Below, piece after piece: positions 12,560 through 24,085 of a stretch of 64,000 bases of DNA (the first letter of the stretch is position 1; each line of letters begins with the position of its first letter). The translations under genes and the position numbers were made by a program. Location of the stretch: contig OZ010791.1 in the NCBI GenBank assembly GCA_963932465.1, forward strand, positions 319,048,283-319,112,282. Reading direction: 5' to 3'. The notes under the pieces are model-generated. The model did not search any database, had not been told where the DNA came from, and saw only the letters and a program-made list of their open reading frames with translations. The DNA comes from Maratus speciosus. Taxonomy: Eukaryota > Arthropoda > Arachnida > Araneae > Salticidae.

Positions 12560-13979
12560 TTAATAAGTTTTTTCAAAACGGAATATCGTTTTTAATAGAC
12601 TAAGAATAATCAATTAAACATTGTCATATATGTAACGTAATTTATACATACAAGAGTAAAAAATATTATCGATTTTATTGTTAATGCTGTTAATTTAACA
12701 AGTTTGCCTGTAAATCATGTTTGTTGAACATGGAAATATTTACATTAGGTTCGATTCTATACGAAAAACCTATATTACAAGCTGAGAAACCTGATGAATA
12801 CATTTAAAGAATACTTGGAAACCTTTACGAAAATTAGTTGCAGCAAAAGAAAACTTCCTTTATAAATGCTTCTTTAACTCTTTATGTAATTAATTATGAA
12901 TTCAGGAATATTTTATCTTCTAAAGCCATTTTCGTTAATTTTTGAATCTACATTAGAAGATTTACACAATCATTTAATAAATTTTAGAAGGATTGCAGGA
13001 TTTAGAAGGGTTCATTAAATTTGAATTTATAGAGATTTTGTGCACCCTACTCAACTTTTTTTATCCTACTCAAATCTTTTATTTTACATATTTTTTCTTA
13101 TTATTTTGTAGAATTAGGAAACGTAAGAATATAATGTTCTTTCAATAGAAATATAGAAATATTTCCATATTTAAAAGCCCCCCTCCCCCTCCGCCCCAAC
13201 GCGAAGAAAGCTGAAACGATGCAGAGGCAAAAGAAATCATCCTTCCAAAATATTTTTGTTTTGTGTAACCCATAATACTTTTTTGAAAAATATAAAGTAA
13301 TATATCTATGACTCATTCTAAGCTATATTACAACTAATCCATGAATTAAATAAATTTTACAACAAGTTATTTTAATGGCACTTATAAGTACCGTCAGTAA
13401 ATAAAGGGTTAATTTTTTTAAATATATTTATTTCTGGGTGTCAAAAGATTTCCGTTTGTGGTTACATTACATTTTCCAAGATTAAGAAAAAGTTGTCTTT
13501 TTTACAGTGTAAATGAAAAGAAAATGTAGATAAAGAATAAAATTTATCTTTGAATGGCAATTTTGTATTAAAAAATTATTAAGTTATTATACCACAGTAT
13601 AATGAGTAGAAATCAAACGTTAGCAATACAAAAAATGTCTTAGATCTTCAAGCATATTGCTTATATTAACGAGCTAACAAAGAAGTTGAACATAATTTTG
13701 ACGTAGATCATAAATTTGATTTTGTTTTCTATAGAGTTACATTTTCATATTTTGATGAACTGGACAGTCTTGTGTCATTCATTTTATAATAAAACAAGTT
13801 GTAAATTGCACATCAAACGTGGCAAATGAAGTGCGTTCGTACTATAAGTAGTTTTATAAATATTTTTTGCACGTCATGTTGTATTAAATGTATATTTCAG
13901 TGCATTTCATAAGTGCATATCATTTTCATTCTGTTCGAAAGTTTGTAATATTATTAAAATGCACTTGAAATATTTTTTT
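12560..13979. other. AT-rich sequence without recognised gene
   Basis: No supportable coding region. A C-rich patch at about 13178-13200 makes a spurious 71-residue minus frame. Nothing else recognised. Confidence 0.5.
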
Positions 13980-14225
13980 CACATTGGCCGTAGTGTAACG
14001 GAAAAATTTTGACTGTCCTTGTAATTAAACTCTACATCCGATTTTCATAGAATTTGAAATGACTCGACAAAATTATGCAACAATTATATATTTTAAATTT
14101 CAAACGATTCGGTTGGGTACTTTTTGCGCTGTTGTATGCGGACAGACGGACAGAAGGGGCTGACAGACATACGGACAGAACTACGACTTTAGGTGCTACG
14201 GAATATAATTACGAACGCACCTAAA
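13980..14225. repeat. Dispersed repeat with ACAGACGGACAG motif
   Basis: Contains several GACAGACGGACAG/ACATACGGACAG blocks at about 14140-14180 and ends in an imperfect GGTGC...GCACC inverted pair. Repeats of this look (a short conserved leader, then runs of CTGTCTGT or GACAGACGG) recur in the window at 32.7 and 55.2 kb. Classification unknown. Confidence 0.4.
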
Positions 14226-14664
14226 AACATGAAATGATATTAATTCTCGCTTATCATATTTTTAGAGTTCAGTCGTGAGTCAATCCTCACTAGGATATTT
14301 TCTTATTGATAAACCATACCATTTCTGTAAAATGTGGTCGTTTTATAGCAATTTATGAAAATTCTTAAAATTTCATTAAAATAAAGAAAAATAAAACTGA
14401 TAATTTTTAAACTACTTTAATTATAAAAAAATATTTAAAAATCTCAAAATTCATCAATAGAAATTCCTATAATAAATTCATCCCGTTATAGATGAATCCG
14501 CTTAATTTCTACTCTATTTGTTGCTTTGATAAAAGTAGTCTTACGAGGGCTTTCCAAAAAATACTATCCATTTACTCAAACAGGCGCTATTGATCCCATT
14601 AAAAGTAAAGTGGCGCAGGTGTATAGATTAACATTGTAGCATCTTTCTACAGAGATATGACTAC
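14226..14664. other. Flank of copia; possible mariner remnant
   Basis: Mostly AT-rich. At about 14543-14660 the phrase TTACGAGGGC followed by TTCCAAAAAATAC resembles the terminus of some mariner elements. The copia insertion point falls within this stretch, which may resume at 19091. No transposase frame remains, so the call is weak. Confidence 0.3.
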
Positions 14665-14850
14665 TGTTAAAATAAAATTGTACTTTTCCTTATCTCCCAT
14701 AGACGGAGCTGTGCCGATGTATTTTTCTCACTATGTTTACTTTTCGCAGTTACCGGCGAGACGAGTCAGTAAATGCTCGTACTGTAATTTTGCTGTTAAA
14801 ACGTAAATTAATAAATTCTTTCTTTCCTCGCATTATATAATTTTTCTACA
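14665..14850 (+). repeat. 5' LTR of copia element
   Basis: 186 bp, from TGTTAAAATAAAATTG to TTTTTCTACA. Matches the 3' LTR except for about five substitutions. AATAAATT near the end could serve as polyadenylation signal. The target duplication ACTAC directly precedes it. Confidence 0.95.
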
Positions 14851-15026
14851 TGTTATCGGCCCCAGTCACGTTTGCGACCTGCGTGTGAGGTTTTCTGTTG
14901 GAAAGAATTTGATAGTTTCAATTTAACTTGTGTTTGCGTTTTGTTTTTTGAGTTCTACGGCGATCGCTAAGCCTAACGAAGTAAGCGTTTCTTTGAACTG
15001 TTTTCTGGACTTTGTTTTCGATTTTC

Positions 15027-15820
15027 ATGACAAAAATGGAAAGTGACAGAGTGAAAATAGAAAAGCTAGTGGACTCAAATATTTGGACACAGTGGAAATT
15101 CCAAGTACGGGCGATTTTAGATGCTCGTGATACGTTAGAACTGATTGATGGAACTCATGTACAACCGACAGCTGGTAGCGATAATTACGATAAATAGAGA
15201 TTAGCGATAGAGGTAGCGATAAATAGAGACTTTCGCGAAATGGTGGATAAAAAGCGCTTAGCTTTAATTATGAACTGTGAAAATGCTAGAGAAATGTGGG
15301 TTAAATTATTGGATGCGTATGAGCAAAGATCAGCGGACTCTGTTTATTTACTTCAAACTAAATTCCGAGAGTATCGCTATGTTGCTGGTGATGATATAGC
15401 TACACACATTAGCAAAATAGAATCTTTTGCTCGACGATTAAGTGAACTTGGAGAACCACTATCAGATTCACTAGTGATAACAACCATTTTGAATACATTA
15501 CCATCGCAGTATCGTCATTTTCATAGTGCTTGGGACTCAACACCTTTGGATGATCGTACATTGTCAAAATTAACATCTAGACTGATGATTGAAGAAACTA
15601 GATTAGGTATTGTTGATGTGAATATAAATCGTGAATCAGCATTGGTAATGGAAAAACGACAGCCAAATAAGAATTTTTCGAAAACCAGAAGTGTAGAAAA
15701 TGTTCATTTCACTAATGAAAAAGGCAAGTATGGTAAAAAGAAACCAAAATTACGATGATGGACTTGTGGAGGGCCACATCTGAGGCGTAAATGTATAAAG
15801 AATCAACAAAATAATAGATA
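15027..15820 (+). pseudogene. gag: Copia Gag region with broken zinc knuckle
   Basis: Encodes the nucleocapsid precursor that packages element RNA in cytoplasmic virus-like particles. The chosen start is the ATG at 15027; earlier in-frame codons are non-ATG. The N-terminal part (NIWTQWKFQVRAILDA) and the segment from 15240 with ENAREMWVKLLDAYEQ are typical UBN2/copia Gag sequence. An in-frame stop at 15195-15197 lies in a short local duplication of GATAAATAGAGA. A second in-frame stop (15756-15758) stands where the first cysteine of the CCHC knuckle should be. The following Cys, His and Cys codons at 15765, 15777 and 15792 remain. The frame is otherwise continuous into protease, so Gag and Pol were one polyprotein. 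Confidence 0.85.
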
Positions 15821-17095
15821 TTCTGATAAGAAAAAAGAAGATAGTAACGGTTTTGCCTTTGTAAATACATTTCAGTCAGATGAATCTGGAATATCAAAGT
15901 GGATAATTGATTCTGGATGTACTCAACATGTGTGTTGGAAACTTGAATATTTTAAAAAATATAAAGAATTAGAAGAAAAGGTTATGTTTGAACTTGGTGA
16001 TGGCAGAAAAATTTTAGCCAAAGGTATTGGTAATATCAAAATTCGTTCAAATCTAGATGGAAAAGAACATCATTTTTGTGATGTTATGTATGTTCCTGAA
16101 ATGAAGGCAAATTTATTTTCTGTAAAATCAGCAGCAGAGAAAGGTTTCATACAAACCATTGAAGGAAATAAATGGAAATTTAAGAAAAATAATAAACTTA
16201 TTGTTGAAGGATATCGATATGGATATATGTACTTTCTAGATATAGATGTTTTGGAAAATGAAGAAAGTAGCCTTATGGTAAGAAATCACAAAGAAAATTC
16301 TCTTCAAGTATGGCATGAAAGATTTGGTCATCAGATTAAAAATCATACAAAAGAATTGCTGAAAATAAAAGGAATTGAAATATCTCAAACTGATGAGAGT
16401 GAATATTGTGATGGTTGTGCAATTGGAAAGTTTCAGAGAACAAATTTTCGAGAAATGCCAAAAGCCAGTAAAGCTGGTGAACTAATTGTCAGTGACGTCT
16501 CTGGTCCAATGCAAGAAGCATCTTTTCAAGGTTCTAACTATTTTGTTACATTCAAAGATGATTACACCTAGTACCGTAATGTATATTTTATGCAACATAA
16601 AAGTGAAGTGAAAGATAAATTGCAACAGTTCTTAGCATATGTTAAAACGCAAACTGGAAATACAGTCAAGAGTGTTATGTCAGATAATGGAGGAGAGTAT
16701 ACATATCAAGATTTCATAGATTGCCTAATGAAAAATGGAATTGAAATTGGAAGATCAGCTGCGTATACAACTCAACAGAACGGACGTGCTGAACGTGAGA
16801 ATAGAATATTGATAGAAATGGCGAGAACAATGCTGTTGACAAAGGGATTGTCAAAACGCTTCTGGGCTGAAGCAGTGATCTGTTCTGCATATATCTTAAA
16901 TCGCACTGGTAAGATTCGTGAGAAAAGTAAAACACCTTTTGAAGCATGGTATGGAAGGGAATATTCATTAAAGCACTTGAGAATTTTTGGAAGTCAATGT
17001 ATTGTCCAAATTCCTAATTAACGACGTGTTGACAAGAAGTTTTGTAAAACAAGTATACGGGGAAATTTTGTGGGCTATGAAGAAGTCACTGGAAA
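15821..17095 (+). pseudogene. pol: Copia protease and integrase region
   Basis: Aspartic protease: the DSG catalytic triplet is at 15909, within WIIDSGCTQHVC. Integrase follows: an HHCC zinc domain (WHERFGH near 16312, CDGC near 16408), then the catalytic core with SDVSGPM, SDNGGEY near 16680 and the ENRILIEMARTM glutamate region near 16798. These process the polyprotein and insert the cDNA into the genome. In-frame stops interrupt at 16569-16571 (just after the DDYT motif) and at 17019-17021. The frame shifts by one base at about 17090-17100. All segments from Gag to there share one frame, so the stops are point mutations and not programmed recoding. Confidence 0.88.
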
Positions 17096-18049
17096 TTAAA
17101 AAATGTGTATACAGGTGAAAATCGAATAGAAATAAGTAGAGATGTTGAATTTCATGAAGTTTCAGTGCCAAATACATTGATAGATTGGAGTCAGGGAGAG
17201 CAAGAGGGGGAATTGGTAGAGAAGGAAGACAAAGATAACCAATTGGAACAAGAACCAGTAAGATACCACTTGAGAGATCGTTCAACGATACAACCACCTA
17301 TACGCTATTCCCATCTTTGTCAAAAGGTAATTGAACCTCAGTCATACCAGGAAGCTATGGAAGTACCAGAGAAACAAAAATGGATTGAAGCTATGGAAGA
17401 TGAGATGCATTCCCATCAAAAGAACGACACGTGGGAACTTGTGAAACGTGTTAACACGATGCAACCATTGACTGCCAAATGGGTTTTTCGTGTCAAAACA
17501 AATGAAAATGATGAACTTGAACGCTTCAAAGCACGTTTGGTGATTAGAGGATTTCAGCAACAATATGAAGTGAACTATGAAGAGACTTTTAGTCCGGTTA
17601 TAAGGTATGATACTGTACGTTATCTATTTTGGTTTATTTATTTTAAGAAATTAAAAATAGCACAATTTGATTGCAAGACTGCATTTTTAAATGGAACACT
17701 TGATGAACTGATATACATGGAGCAACCAGAAGGTTATAATGATATATCTGGACGTGTTTGCAGATTGATTCGAAGTCTATATGGTCTAAAACAGGCACCT
17801 AGATGCTGGAATCAAAGACTAACTGAATTTTTAACAAGCGTTGGATTTAGAGCTAGTAGTTATGACCCTTGTGCATATCTGAGGTATGTTGGTGAAAATT
17901 TAGTAATTATTGCTGTATATGTTGACGACGGACTGATTGCTGCCACTGAAAGAAAGATATTCAAGCACTTCTTAGCCAGTTACAAACTGAATTTGAAATC
18001 ACGATTTGTGAAAATGTCAGACAATTTCTTGGTTTTCAAATTGAATTAA
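17096..18049 (+). pseudogene. pol: Copia reverse transcriptase region
   Basis: RVT_2-type reverse transcriptase that copies element RNA into cDNA. Landmarks: KWIEAMEDEM, the WVFRVK segment, KARLVIRGF, FDCKTAFLNG with the first catalytic aspartate, LYGLKQAPRCW and the active-site YVDD at 17918-17929. The C-terminal end is frameshifted: from about 17965-17985 the true sequence continues in the next frame, which contains the FLGFQIEL motif. The annotated end at 18049 is a frameshift stop that overlaps the next frame by one base. Confidence 0.9.
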
Positions 18050-18852
18050 TGAAAGACAACATAAGAATACATCAGGCAGCTTATGCTAAAAGAACACTGT
18101 CAATGTTTGAAATGGGTGACTGTAAACCTGCTGAAGTGCCAGTAGATAAAATTTCTTTAGATATTCCGTGTCGTGAAAATGAATTAGATTCTGAACATCC
18201 AGTTGCATCAGCTATTGGAAGATTAATGAATTTAGTTGTTGTTTCAAGACCAGATTTGGCATACGCAGTTGGAAAAGCTGCACAGTGGATGTCAACACCT
18301 ACAGTTGGATCATGGAAATTCATTAAACATATTTTGAGGTATCTGAAAGGTACAATAAACATGGGAATCCACTACAGTGGCTCAACAGACGGTTATATCA
18401 ATGTGTTTTCTGATGCTGAATATGCTGGGGATGTGCAAACAAGAAGATCCACAACAGGATACATTTCCACCTTAGGTGTTGGTGCAATTACTTGGAGTAG
18501 CCAAAGACAAGGATGTGTGGCCCTTTCTACGACAGAATTTGAGTACATGGCTGCATCTACAGCATCCAAAGAGTTGGTCTGGTTGACCAATTTAATAAGT
18601 GAATTTCAACCTGGAATACAAGGACGTCTACTCGTTGATAACCAAACTGCAATTCGGTTAGCTAGTAATCCAACTAACCATAGACGCACCAAGCATATAG
18701 ATATTAGATATCATCATATAAGAGAGTTAGTGGAAGAGAAAAAGATCTTGATAGAGTATGTGGACATTGTAAATCAAGTAGCAGATATGATGACAAAGCC
18801 TATGGGACATTTACGTTTAAAAGAACTATGTGCAAATATTGGACTCGTTTAA
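18049..18852 (+). pseudogene. pol: Copia RNase H region
   Basis: C-terminal Pol: connection domain (IGRLMNLVVVSRPDLAYAVG) followed by Ty1/copia RNase H. Visible motifs are FSDAEYAGD, RRSTTGYI, ITWSSQRQ, STTEFEYMAAS (usual consensus TEAEY), LLVDNQTAI and the C-terminal RTKHIDIRYHHIRELV. It removes the RNA strand during cDNA synthesis. This is an intact 267-residue frame that ends about 50 bp before the 3' LTR. The first ATG is internal to the domain order and not a genuine start. Confidence 0.9.
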
Positions 18853-18899
18853 GACTATGAACTATTCATATTTCAGGAATAGTTCAATTTTAGGGAGAG

Positions 18900-19085
18900 T
18901 GTTAAAATAAAATTGTACTTTTCCTTATCTCCCATAGACGACGATGTGCCGATGTATTTTTCTCACTATGTTTACTTTTCGCAGTTACCGGCGAGACGAA
19001 TCAGTAAATGCTCGTACTGTAATTTTGCTGTTAAAACGTAACTTAATAAATTCTTTCTTTCCTCGCATTATATAATTTTTCTACA
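18900..19085 (+). repeat. 3' LTR of copia element
   Basis: 186 bp, near-identical to the 5' LTR and followed by target duplication ACTAC. The purine tract immediately upstream is the presumed plus-strand primer. Confidence 0.95.
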
Positions 19086-19090
19086 ACTAC

Positions 19091-19289
19091 AACATTTATG
19101 CCACTAAATTAGTTGCAGTGTCCTCTTCCCACTAATCACCTTTTAAGTAATATATAAATAAATGTTATTTCTTACGTGCAATCTATATTCGTTTTGACAT
19201 ATAAAAAATATGAATTAGCAAACAAAATATGTAAAGCAAACCAAAAAAAAAAAAAAAAATTCCTTTACAGAACATCGCTTACAACCACA
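19091..19289. other. Spacer between copia and hAT element
   Basis: AT-rich spacer with an A-run at about 19243-19259. May continue a mariner remnant interrupted by the copia insertion. No gene seen. Confidence 0.4.
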
Positions 19290-19297
19290 CTTTAGAG

Positions 19298-20501
19298 GCA
19301 GTGATTTACAACGTGAGGCGTACGCCCACCGGGTGGGCAATTCGGCTTTTTAGGGAGGCAAATTTCAAATTTGTAACTCTCCCATTCGCTGCCCCTTATT
19401 TATTTTTTTTTATTTTATTGTATTTTTTTGAAAAACTATATTTTAGATTCAAAATAAAAGTAATACATGTAAAGTTAAAAAATAAATAAATTTTTTGTTG
19501 AATTAAAAAAAAAAGCTTCAAATCAAAAAGTTTAAAATTGAATCCATACCAGAATAATTATATGAATAATCTTTAAAAAATATCTTATCGATCCCACTTT
19601 CCTATTTTATTTCTTAAATTTTGTATAATTTTGCTGCTTATTAATGTATTTTACAATTTTTCTCAATCATTTATTGAATAAGCTATTTTTATCTATTCGC
19701 TCTGCTGTATGTAACACGAAGAAACTTTTACACATGAAATTAATTAAGAGTATACCTAAATCTTATTGTTTTTATATATTTAACCTAAAAACATATTTGA
19801 AATACTATACATGGTACTACAACTTTATAAAATTTATAAATTTTTAATAGCACTCGAAACTGATAAATAGCAAATATTTGCCGTACTGCAGTTTAAATGG
19901 CACGACGATACCGGGACGATAACCGGGAGGGGGATGTGTTTTGATGGAGAATAATGGCTACTTAACATTCATAAAAGTCAGAATCTTGTAATGCTCCTTG
20001 CGTATTTTGTTATCCATAGGAAGAAAATTTTGAGCCCAAAACCTTTTCGAACAACTCTTAATAAGTTTATAAAATAAATTATAAAATGTGTCAATATTAT
20101 CAATTTAACTGCTAAATGTGAGAATCACGTTAATCATTTAGTGAATATAAAAATGCAGATCATATGACACGTTTATTAAACATTTAGGTAGATTGGAAAG
20201 GCCAAAAAGAACTATTTTAGCATAAAAAGCAAGATTTATAGGCTCATTGCATTTATAAAATTATATAAAAAACACATTTGTGGCAGAAAATTCACCTCTA
20301 TGATAAGTTAAAAAATGTGAAACGAATCATATTTGTTAAAACTCTGTTAGTCTTTCTTCAGGTGAATAGAGTTCACTTTTTCAATAACGAGAGATACATA
20401 CTACGTTACAGAATACGTGTGTGAGCAGGGGGGGGGGGGGGGCATCGTAAATTTACAGATGTTTCGGCAGGGCGTGGCCAATAAAAGGTTGGGAATCACT
20501 G
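19298..20501. mobile_element. Non-autonomous hAT-type element
   Basis: Flanked by the 8-bp direct repeat CTTTAGAG (19290-19297 and 20502-20509), which fits the hAT target preference. Termini are inverted: CAGTGATTTACAACG on the left against CAGTGATTCCCAACC on the right (minus strand), followed by matching GGCGTACGCCC / GGCCACGCCC blocks. A G-run lies at about 20428-20441. The interior of 1.2 kb has no transposase; open frames inside are low-complexity. The left end carries one extra G compared with the right. Confidence 0.85.
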
Positions 20502-20509
20502 CTTTAGAG

Positions 20510-21660
20510 TGTAAAAACTAAACTTATCTAAGTTATTTAATGTGTAAATATATGTCATGCATGCATAAAGAATCAGTATAAAAAAATTGTTAAAAGATGT
20601 TATTTAAATATTAAATTATATAAACAGTTTTAACCCTATAATTCTCTCTTTCTTCAATATCACGGGCTGAGATCTCGTTCGTTATTTCTCGTGCCCGTCA
20701 TATTTCAGAGCTGGAGATTTATTGCTAGAAAAAAAGTACTGAAACCAGAAAAAATTAACTGGCATTTCGGTGTGAAATGTTTGAATATCAGTGCTTGGGG
20801 TTTGTTTTTGGCGCTGATTATGATGTTGCACTTTGTAATTGCATGTTTCGAAATATATCACACTCAAAACAATTATTAATAATCAAAATTTAATGTATAT
20901 TATATTATTTCAAATATTATTTGTAAAAATTTGTTTGATGGTGATAAATAAATATCTAAAATCTGAAAAATAAAGGTCTTATTCGCATTAATTTGTATGG
21001 TGTAAAACAAACATTAAAACACAGAATTCTCGCATGATGGCTTTTCCACAAATGTGAATTTGTTCTATAACACCTTTAAATTTTTCGCCTTAAAAAAACA
21101 AACTAATTGCATATTTTATATAGAAACCTTATAATTATTCAATTTCTGTAATAAAAAATAGGTACTTTTGTGATGGTTTTTTTAAATATTAAGTGACCGT
21201 TAAAGGGTTAAAATACTTGCAGCAAGAAAAAATGAAATATGTAATATCAACCTATCAAAAATTCGTCAGACAATCCATGAAAACTTTTATCCTTACTTCT
21301 AAAAATATGAAATAAAGACATAATTTATAAATTCACTGTTTCTAAAAACATTTATTCAAACACGAAGTAAGCATATATCATCTTATATTGAAGCTGAGAA
21401 TCATATAAACATACACATGCACAAGAAATAAATTGCTTTTGACTTATATTAAACGCCTCATATACAGATAATTCACAGTCTGTAATATATGCCTTTCATA
21501 TTTGAATAAAATATTTCATTTTAGGAACCGCTTGACATTTACCATGCAGTGTTTTATTCTTTCTCTTTCGGTTTACATGCTTCAATCACTGAGCGTCAAA
21601 CGCAAAAATAAACTACATTTCTTTCTCAGCTGCATATCTGAAATTGCAGGCTGTCATTGA
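20510..21660. other. AT-rich sequence without recognised gene
   Basis: No gene supported. Overlapping 61-62 residue frames on both strands near 20682-20879 are chance frames without motifs. Confidence 0.45.
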
Positions 21661-21668
21661 TGATGTAT

Positions 21669-21915
21669 GACGGACAGAATTATAGAGTAGCACGAAAATG
21701 ACGGTCATAGTGTTTCCGAATGTGGCAAAAAAATACAATTGTTATAAAAAAAATCGAGTATGTTGGATCTGGATAATGACATGCTTCCCTCGCGTGACCT
21801 TATTAGGGGGTGCTGATAAATGTAGCAGTGAAACCATGCTCTAGAATCGACATTTTCATACATTTTGCGGTGAAATAATTTCGAAGAACAAGGTTAAATC
21901 GCTTTAGTCTTTTGT
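21669..21915. repeat. Direct repeat, copy 1
   Basis: About 230 bp matching 23140-23370 in the same orientation. Both contain GTCATAGTGTTTCCGA, a GAGTATGTTGGATCTG-type phrase, AATGACAT, GGTGCTGATAAAT, GTGAAACCA and GGTTAAATCG in the same order and spacing. Similarity is roughly three quarters by eye. No open frame is conserved between them. Confidence 0.75.
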
Positions 21916-22651
21916 TATATATTTTATAGTGCATTATATCGAAATCATTTTGAATTTTATGTTAAATTATGTCGGGAGAAGCACTGAATTAAAGCTTTAT
22001 GGTAAATGACAAATATAACTATTTCACAACTTTTAAATTTAATTATTTTAGATAAATAAATAGATACTTTCATGAAAATAAACATTCGTAAGGAGAATTT
22101 TTTTTTTTTTTTTGGTTATTATTAGTATAAATTTTGAAGAAACTGCTGTTGCATGGATTGTTTTGTACTTTAAAAGGTTGTCGTTTTTTAATTGGAATAT
22201 GTTTTTATTTTAGGTTTAAAACAATCGATAGTTTATTTTTGAACTCATAATATGCAAGCATACCTAAAAAACATTGTCAGTAAACGAAATGTTCGCGATT
22301 TTGCACTTTGGATTGATATACAACAATTTGCTTTGAATTTCCAAGGAATCTCACACCACTATTTAAAATTAGAAAATTTCTATTTGATACATAAAAAGCA
22401 GAATTTAAACCGCTATGTCTCATCGCAGAATTTGGAAATTTTTCCTACCATTATATAAGGCAAAAAACTCTATTAAAAATTCTATTAAAAATTCTATTAA
22501 CACTGTACGGCACATTTTTTTTAATTTCCCGTATATACAATTAAAAGCGTTTTTTTATATTTAAACAGATAGTGTATTATAATAAAACACTCATACTACA
22601 ATATATATTAAAACACACATACACACATAAATAACGCCTGCATTCAACAGT
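21916..22651. other. AT-rich spacer
   Basis: No gene recognised. A short tandem of ATTCTATTAAAA is at about 22467-22500. The 68-residue frame at 22252-22458 has no motif. Confidence 0.45.
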
Positions 22652-22901
22652 TAAAGGTATATATAAATATTTTACAGACATACATACAATAAATACAATA
22701 AACCCAACTGGAGTGAAAAACATGGTTTATTAGTGAGAAATTGCAGACCCAGGCATCGGCCGGAGTAGCTCAGTGGTTAGAGCGACTGCCTGGAATGCAG
22801 TGGTCCCGGGTTCGATTCCTGGCTCTAGATAATTTTTTACTCCAGTTGGGTTTATTGTATTTATTGTATGTATGTCTGTAAAATATTTATATATACCTTT
22901 A
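22652..22901. repeat. Inverted-repeat cassette around tRNA-like sequence
   Basis: Arms of about 68 bp (22652-22722 and 22833-22901) are near-perfect inverted copies, beginning TAAAGGTATATATAAATATT and running to CCCAACTGGAGT. The loop of about 110 bp carries a cloverleaf-like sequence at 22759-22830. The layout looks like a foldback element or MITE that has taken up a tRNA-type sequence. No clear target duplication was found, although AGATAGTGTATT occurs both at about 22568 and directly after the right arm. Confidence 0.75.
22759..22830 (+). tRNA. tRNA-like sequence, anticodon loop GGA
   Basis: Has a full A box (TAGCTCAGTGGTTAGAGC) and B box (GGTTCGATTCC). The D stem GCTC/GAGC and anticodon stem ACTGC/GCAGT are perfect, and the T stem CCGGG/CCTGG is good apart from one G-T. 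The acceptor stem GCCGGAG/CTCTAGA has two mismatches. The loop CTGGAAT puts GGA in the anticodon position, which would read serine codons, but the variable arm is only four or five bases, not the long arm of tRNA-Ser. It is therefore more likely a tRNA-derived sequence or pseudogene than a working tRNA-Ser. Confidence 0.5.
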
Positions 22902-23139
22902 GATAGTGTATTGTTTAAAATGTTTATAATAAAATAGTGTTAACGATTATAAAAGTCGCTAATTTAAAATTTATTTAACTTTTTTCTCTCTTCTGACACT
23001 TTTGGAAATTTTAAATTAAAAATATGAAGTAAAATTTCCGGTAAAAAATATGTGTTTTTTAGCATTTTTATTTATTAATTTTTTGTGTGACGGTAATATA
23101 GAGGATGGCGCAAAATCTTTAAAGGTAGTAAGTATAGAG

Positions 23140-23375
23140 AAGTGCATAAATGTCAGTCATAGTGTTTCCGAAAATGGTAAAAAAAATTACAATTACTATA
23201 AAGAAAATTGAGTATATTGGATCTGCGTAATGACATACGTCGTTTGCGTGACTTTATTAAGGGTGCTGATAAATCTCGAAGTGAAACCACGCAGTACTAT
23301 CGACATTTGCATTATATTTCGCAGTGAAAAAAAAATTGTAAGAAGTGGTTAAATCGTTTTAGATATATTAATTAC
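23140..23375. repeat. Direct repeat, copy 2
   Basis: Second copy of the 21669-21915 repeat, about 1.44 kb downstream in the same orientation. A shorter third echo (GTGGTTAAATTGTTTCAG) is at about 23812, so the region may be an old tandem duplication. Confidence 0.7.
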
Positions 23376-24077
23376 ATTTTTCAGTGCATAATATTCGGAT
23401 GTGATAGGGCATTTACTTTTAAAATTTCATCATGAGAAGGTGTATAAAATAGGCACTTTTAGATTTATTAATGCTATATGCCCTATATATATATATGCCA
23501 TGAATAAGAGTAATTCATAACTTGAAAGTACAATGTATTGACCTAAATTAAAAAAATATATATATATGTTAAAATATTTCAAAACATAGTTTTTGTTTTT
23601 CTTAATTAAAAAAAAATATTAAGAAGTCTTTTTTTTTTTTTTGCTACTTTTTTATACTTTCAGAAAATGATTAATTTTCAATTTGTTATCTTATTGTTCA
23701 ACTTTATGTTTAAAATCTAGTGAAAATTTGTATATTTTATTGATTGCCGTTCTATAGTGTTGTTTACAATGGACAAATTCATATATTTTGAACTGAAATT
23801 GTTTTATGAAATGTGGTTAAATTGTTTCAGCCCTATTAAATTTATTTTACTTCTCATTATGTAGATATCAATAAATATTTGATTTTACGATTGCACAAAA
23901 TATAATTTATAGAAAAAGCATTATGTTATAGTGAATTTTGAAAATTCTAATTTTTCATAGCAATTACATCCTTGACAATTCTTCACCTTTTGCGAGTTCA
24001 TTATAGTAAAAAATAAAATAAAATCATAAAAATCTAAATGATATATATGAAAATTCCCGACAATCTAATTCAGTATA
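23376..24077. other. AT-rich spacer with TA and T runs
   Basis: Contains TATATA tracts at about 23486-23500 and 23550-23568 and a T-run near 23628-23641. No gene recognised. Confidence 0.45.
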
Positions 24078-24085
24078 ATTCCAAC

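Larger units (their letters stand above)
14665..19085 (+). mobile_element. Ty1/copia LTR retrotransposon, complete but defective
   Basis: A 4.42-kb element bounded by 186-bp LTRs starting TG and ending CA, with a perfect 5-bp target duplication ACTAC at 14660-14664 and 19086-19090. The order gag, protease, integrase, reverse transcriptase, RNase H is that of Ty1/copia (Pseudoviridae). A purine-rich tract TAGGGAGAG precedes the 3' LTR. The sequence after the 5' LTR (TGTTATCGGCCCCAGTC) resembles the internal initiator-tRNA-Met primer site used by Drosophila copia. Four in-frame stops and two frameshifts disable the coding region. The LTRs differ at only about five positions by eye. Confidence 0.95.

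Noticed and set aside
18081..18590. Minus-strand frames opposite copia RNase H
   Set aside because: Shadows of the real plus-strand coding sequence.
22759..22830. A working tRNA-Ser(GGA) gene
   Set aside because: The variable arm is too short for serine and the acceptor stem has two mismatches; listed as tRNA-like only.
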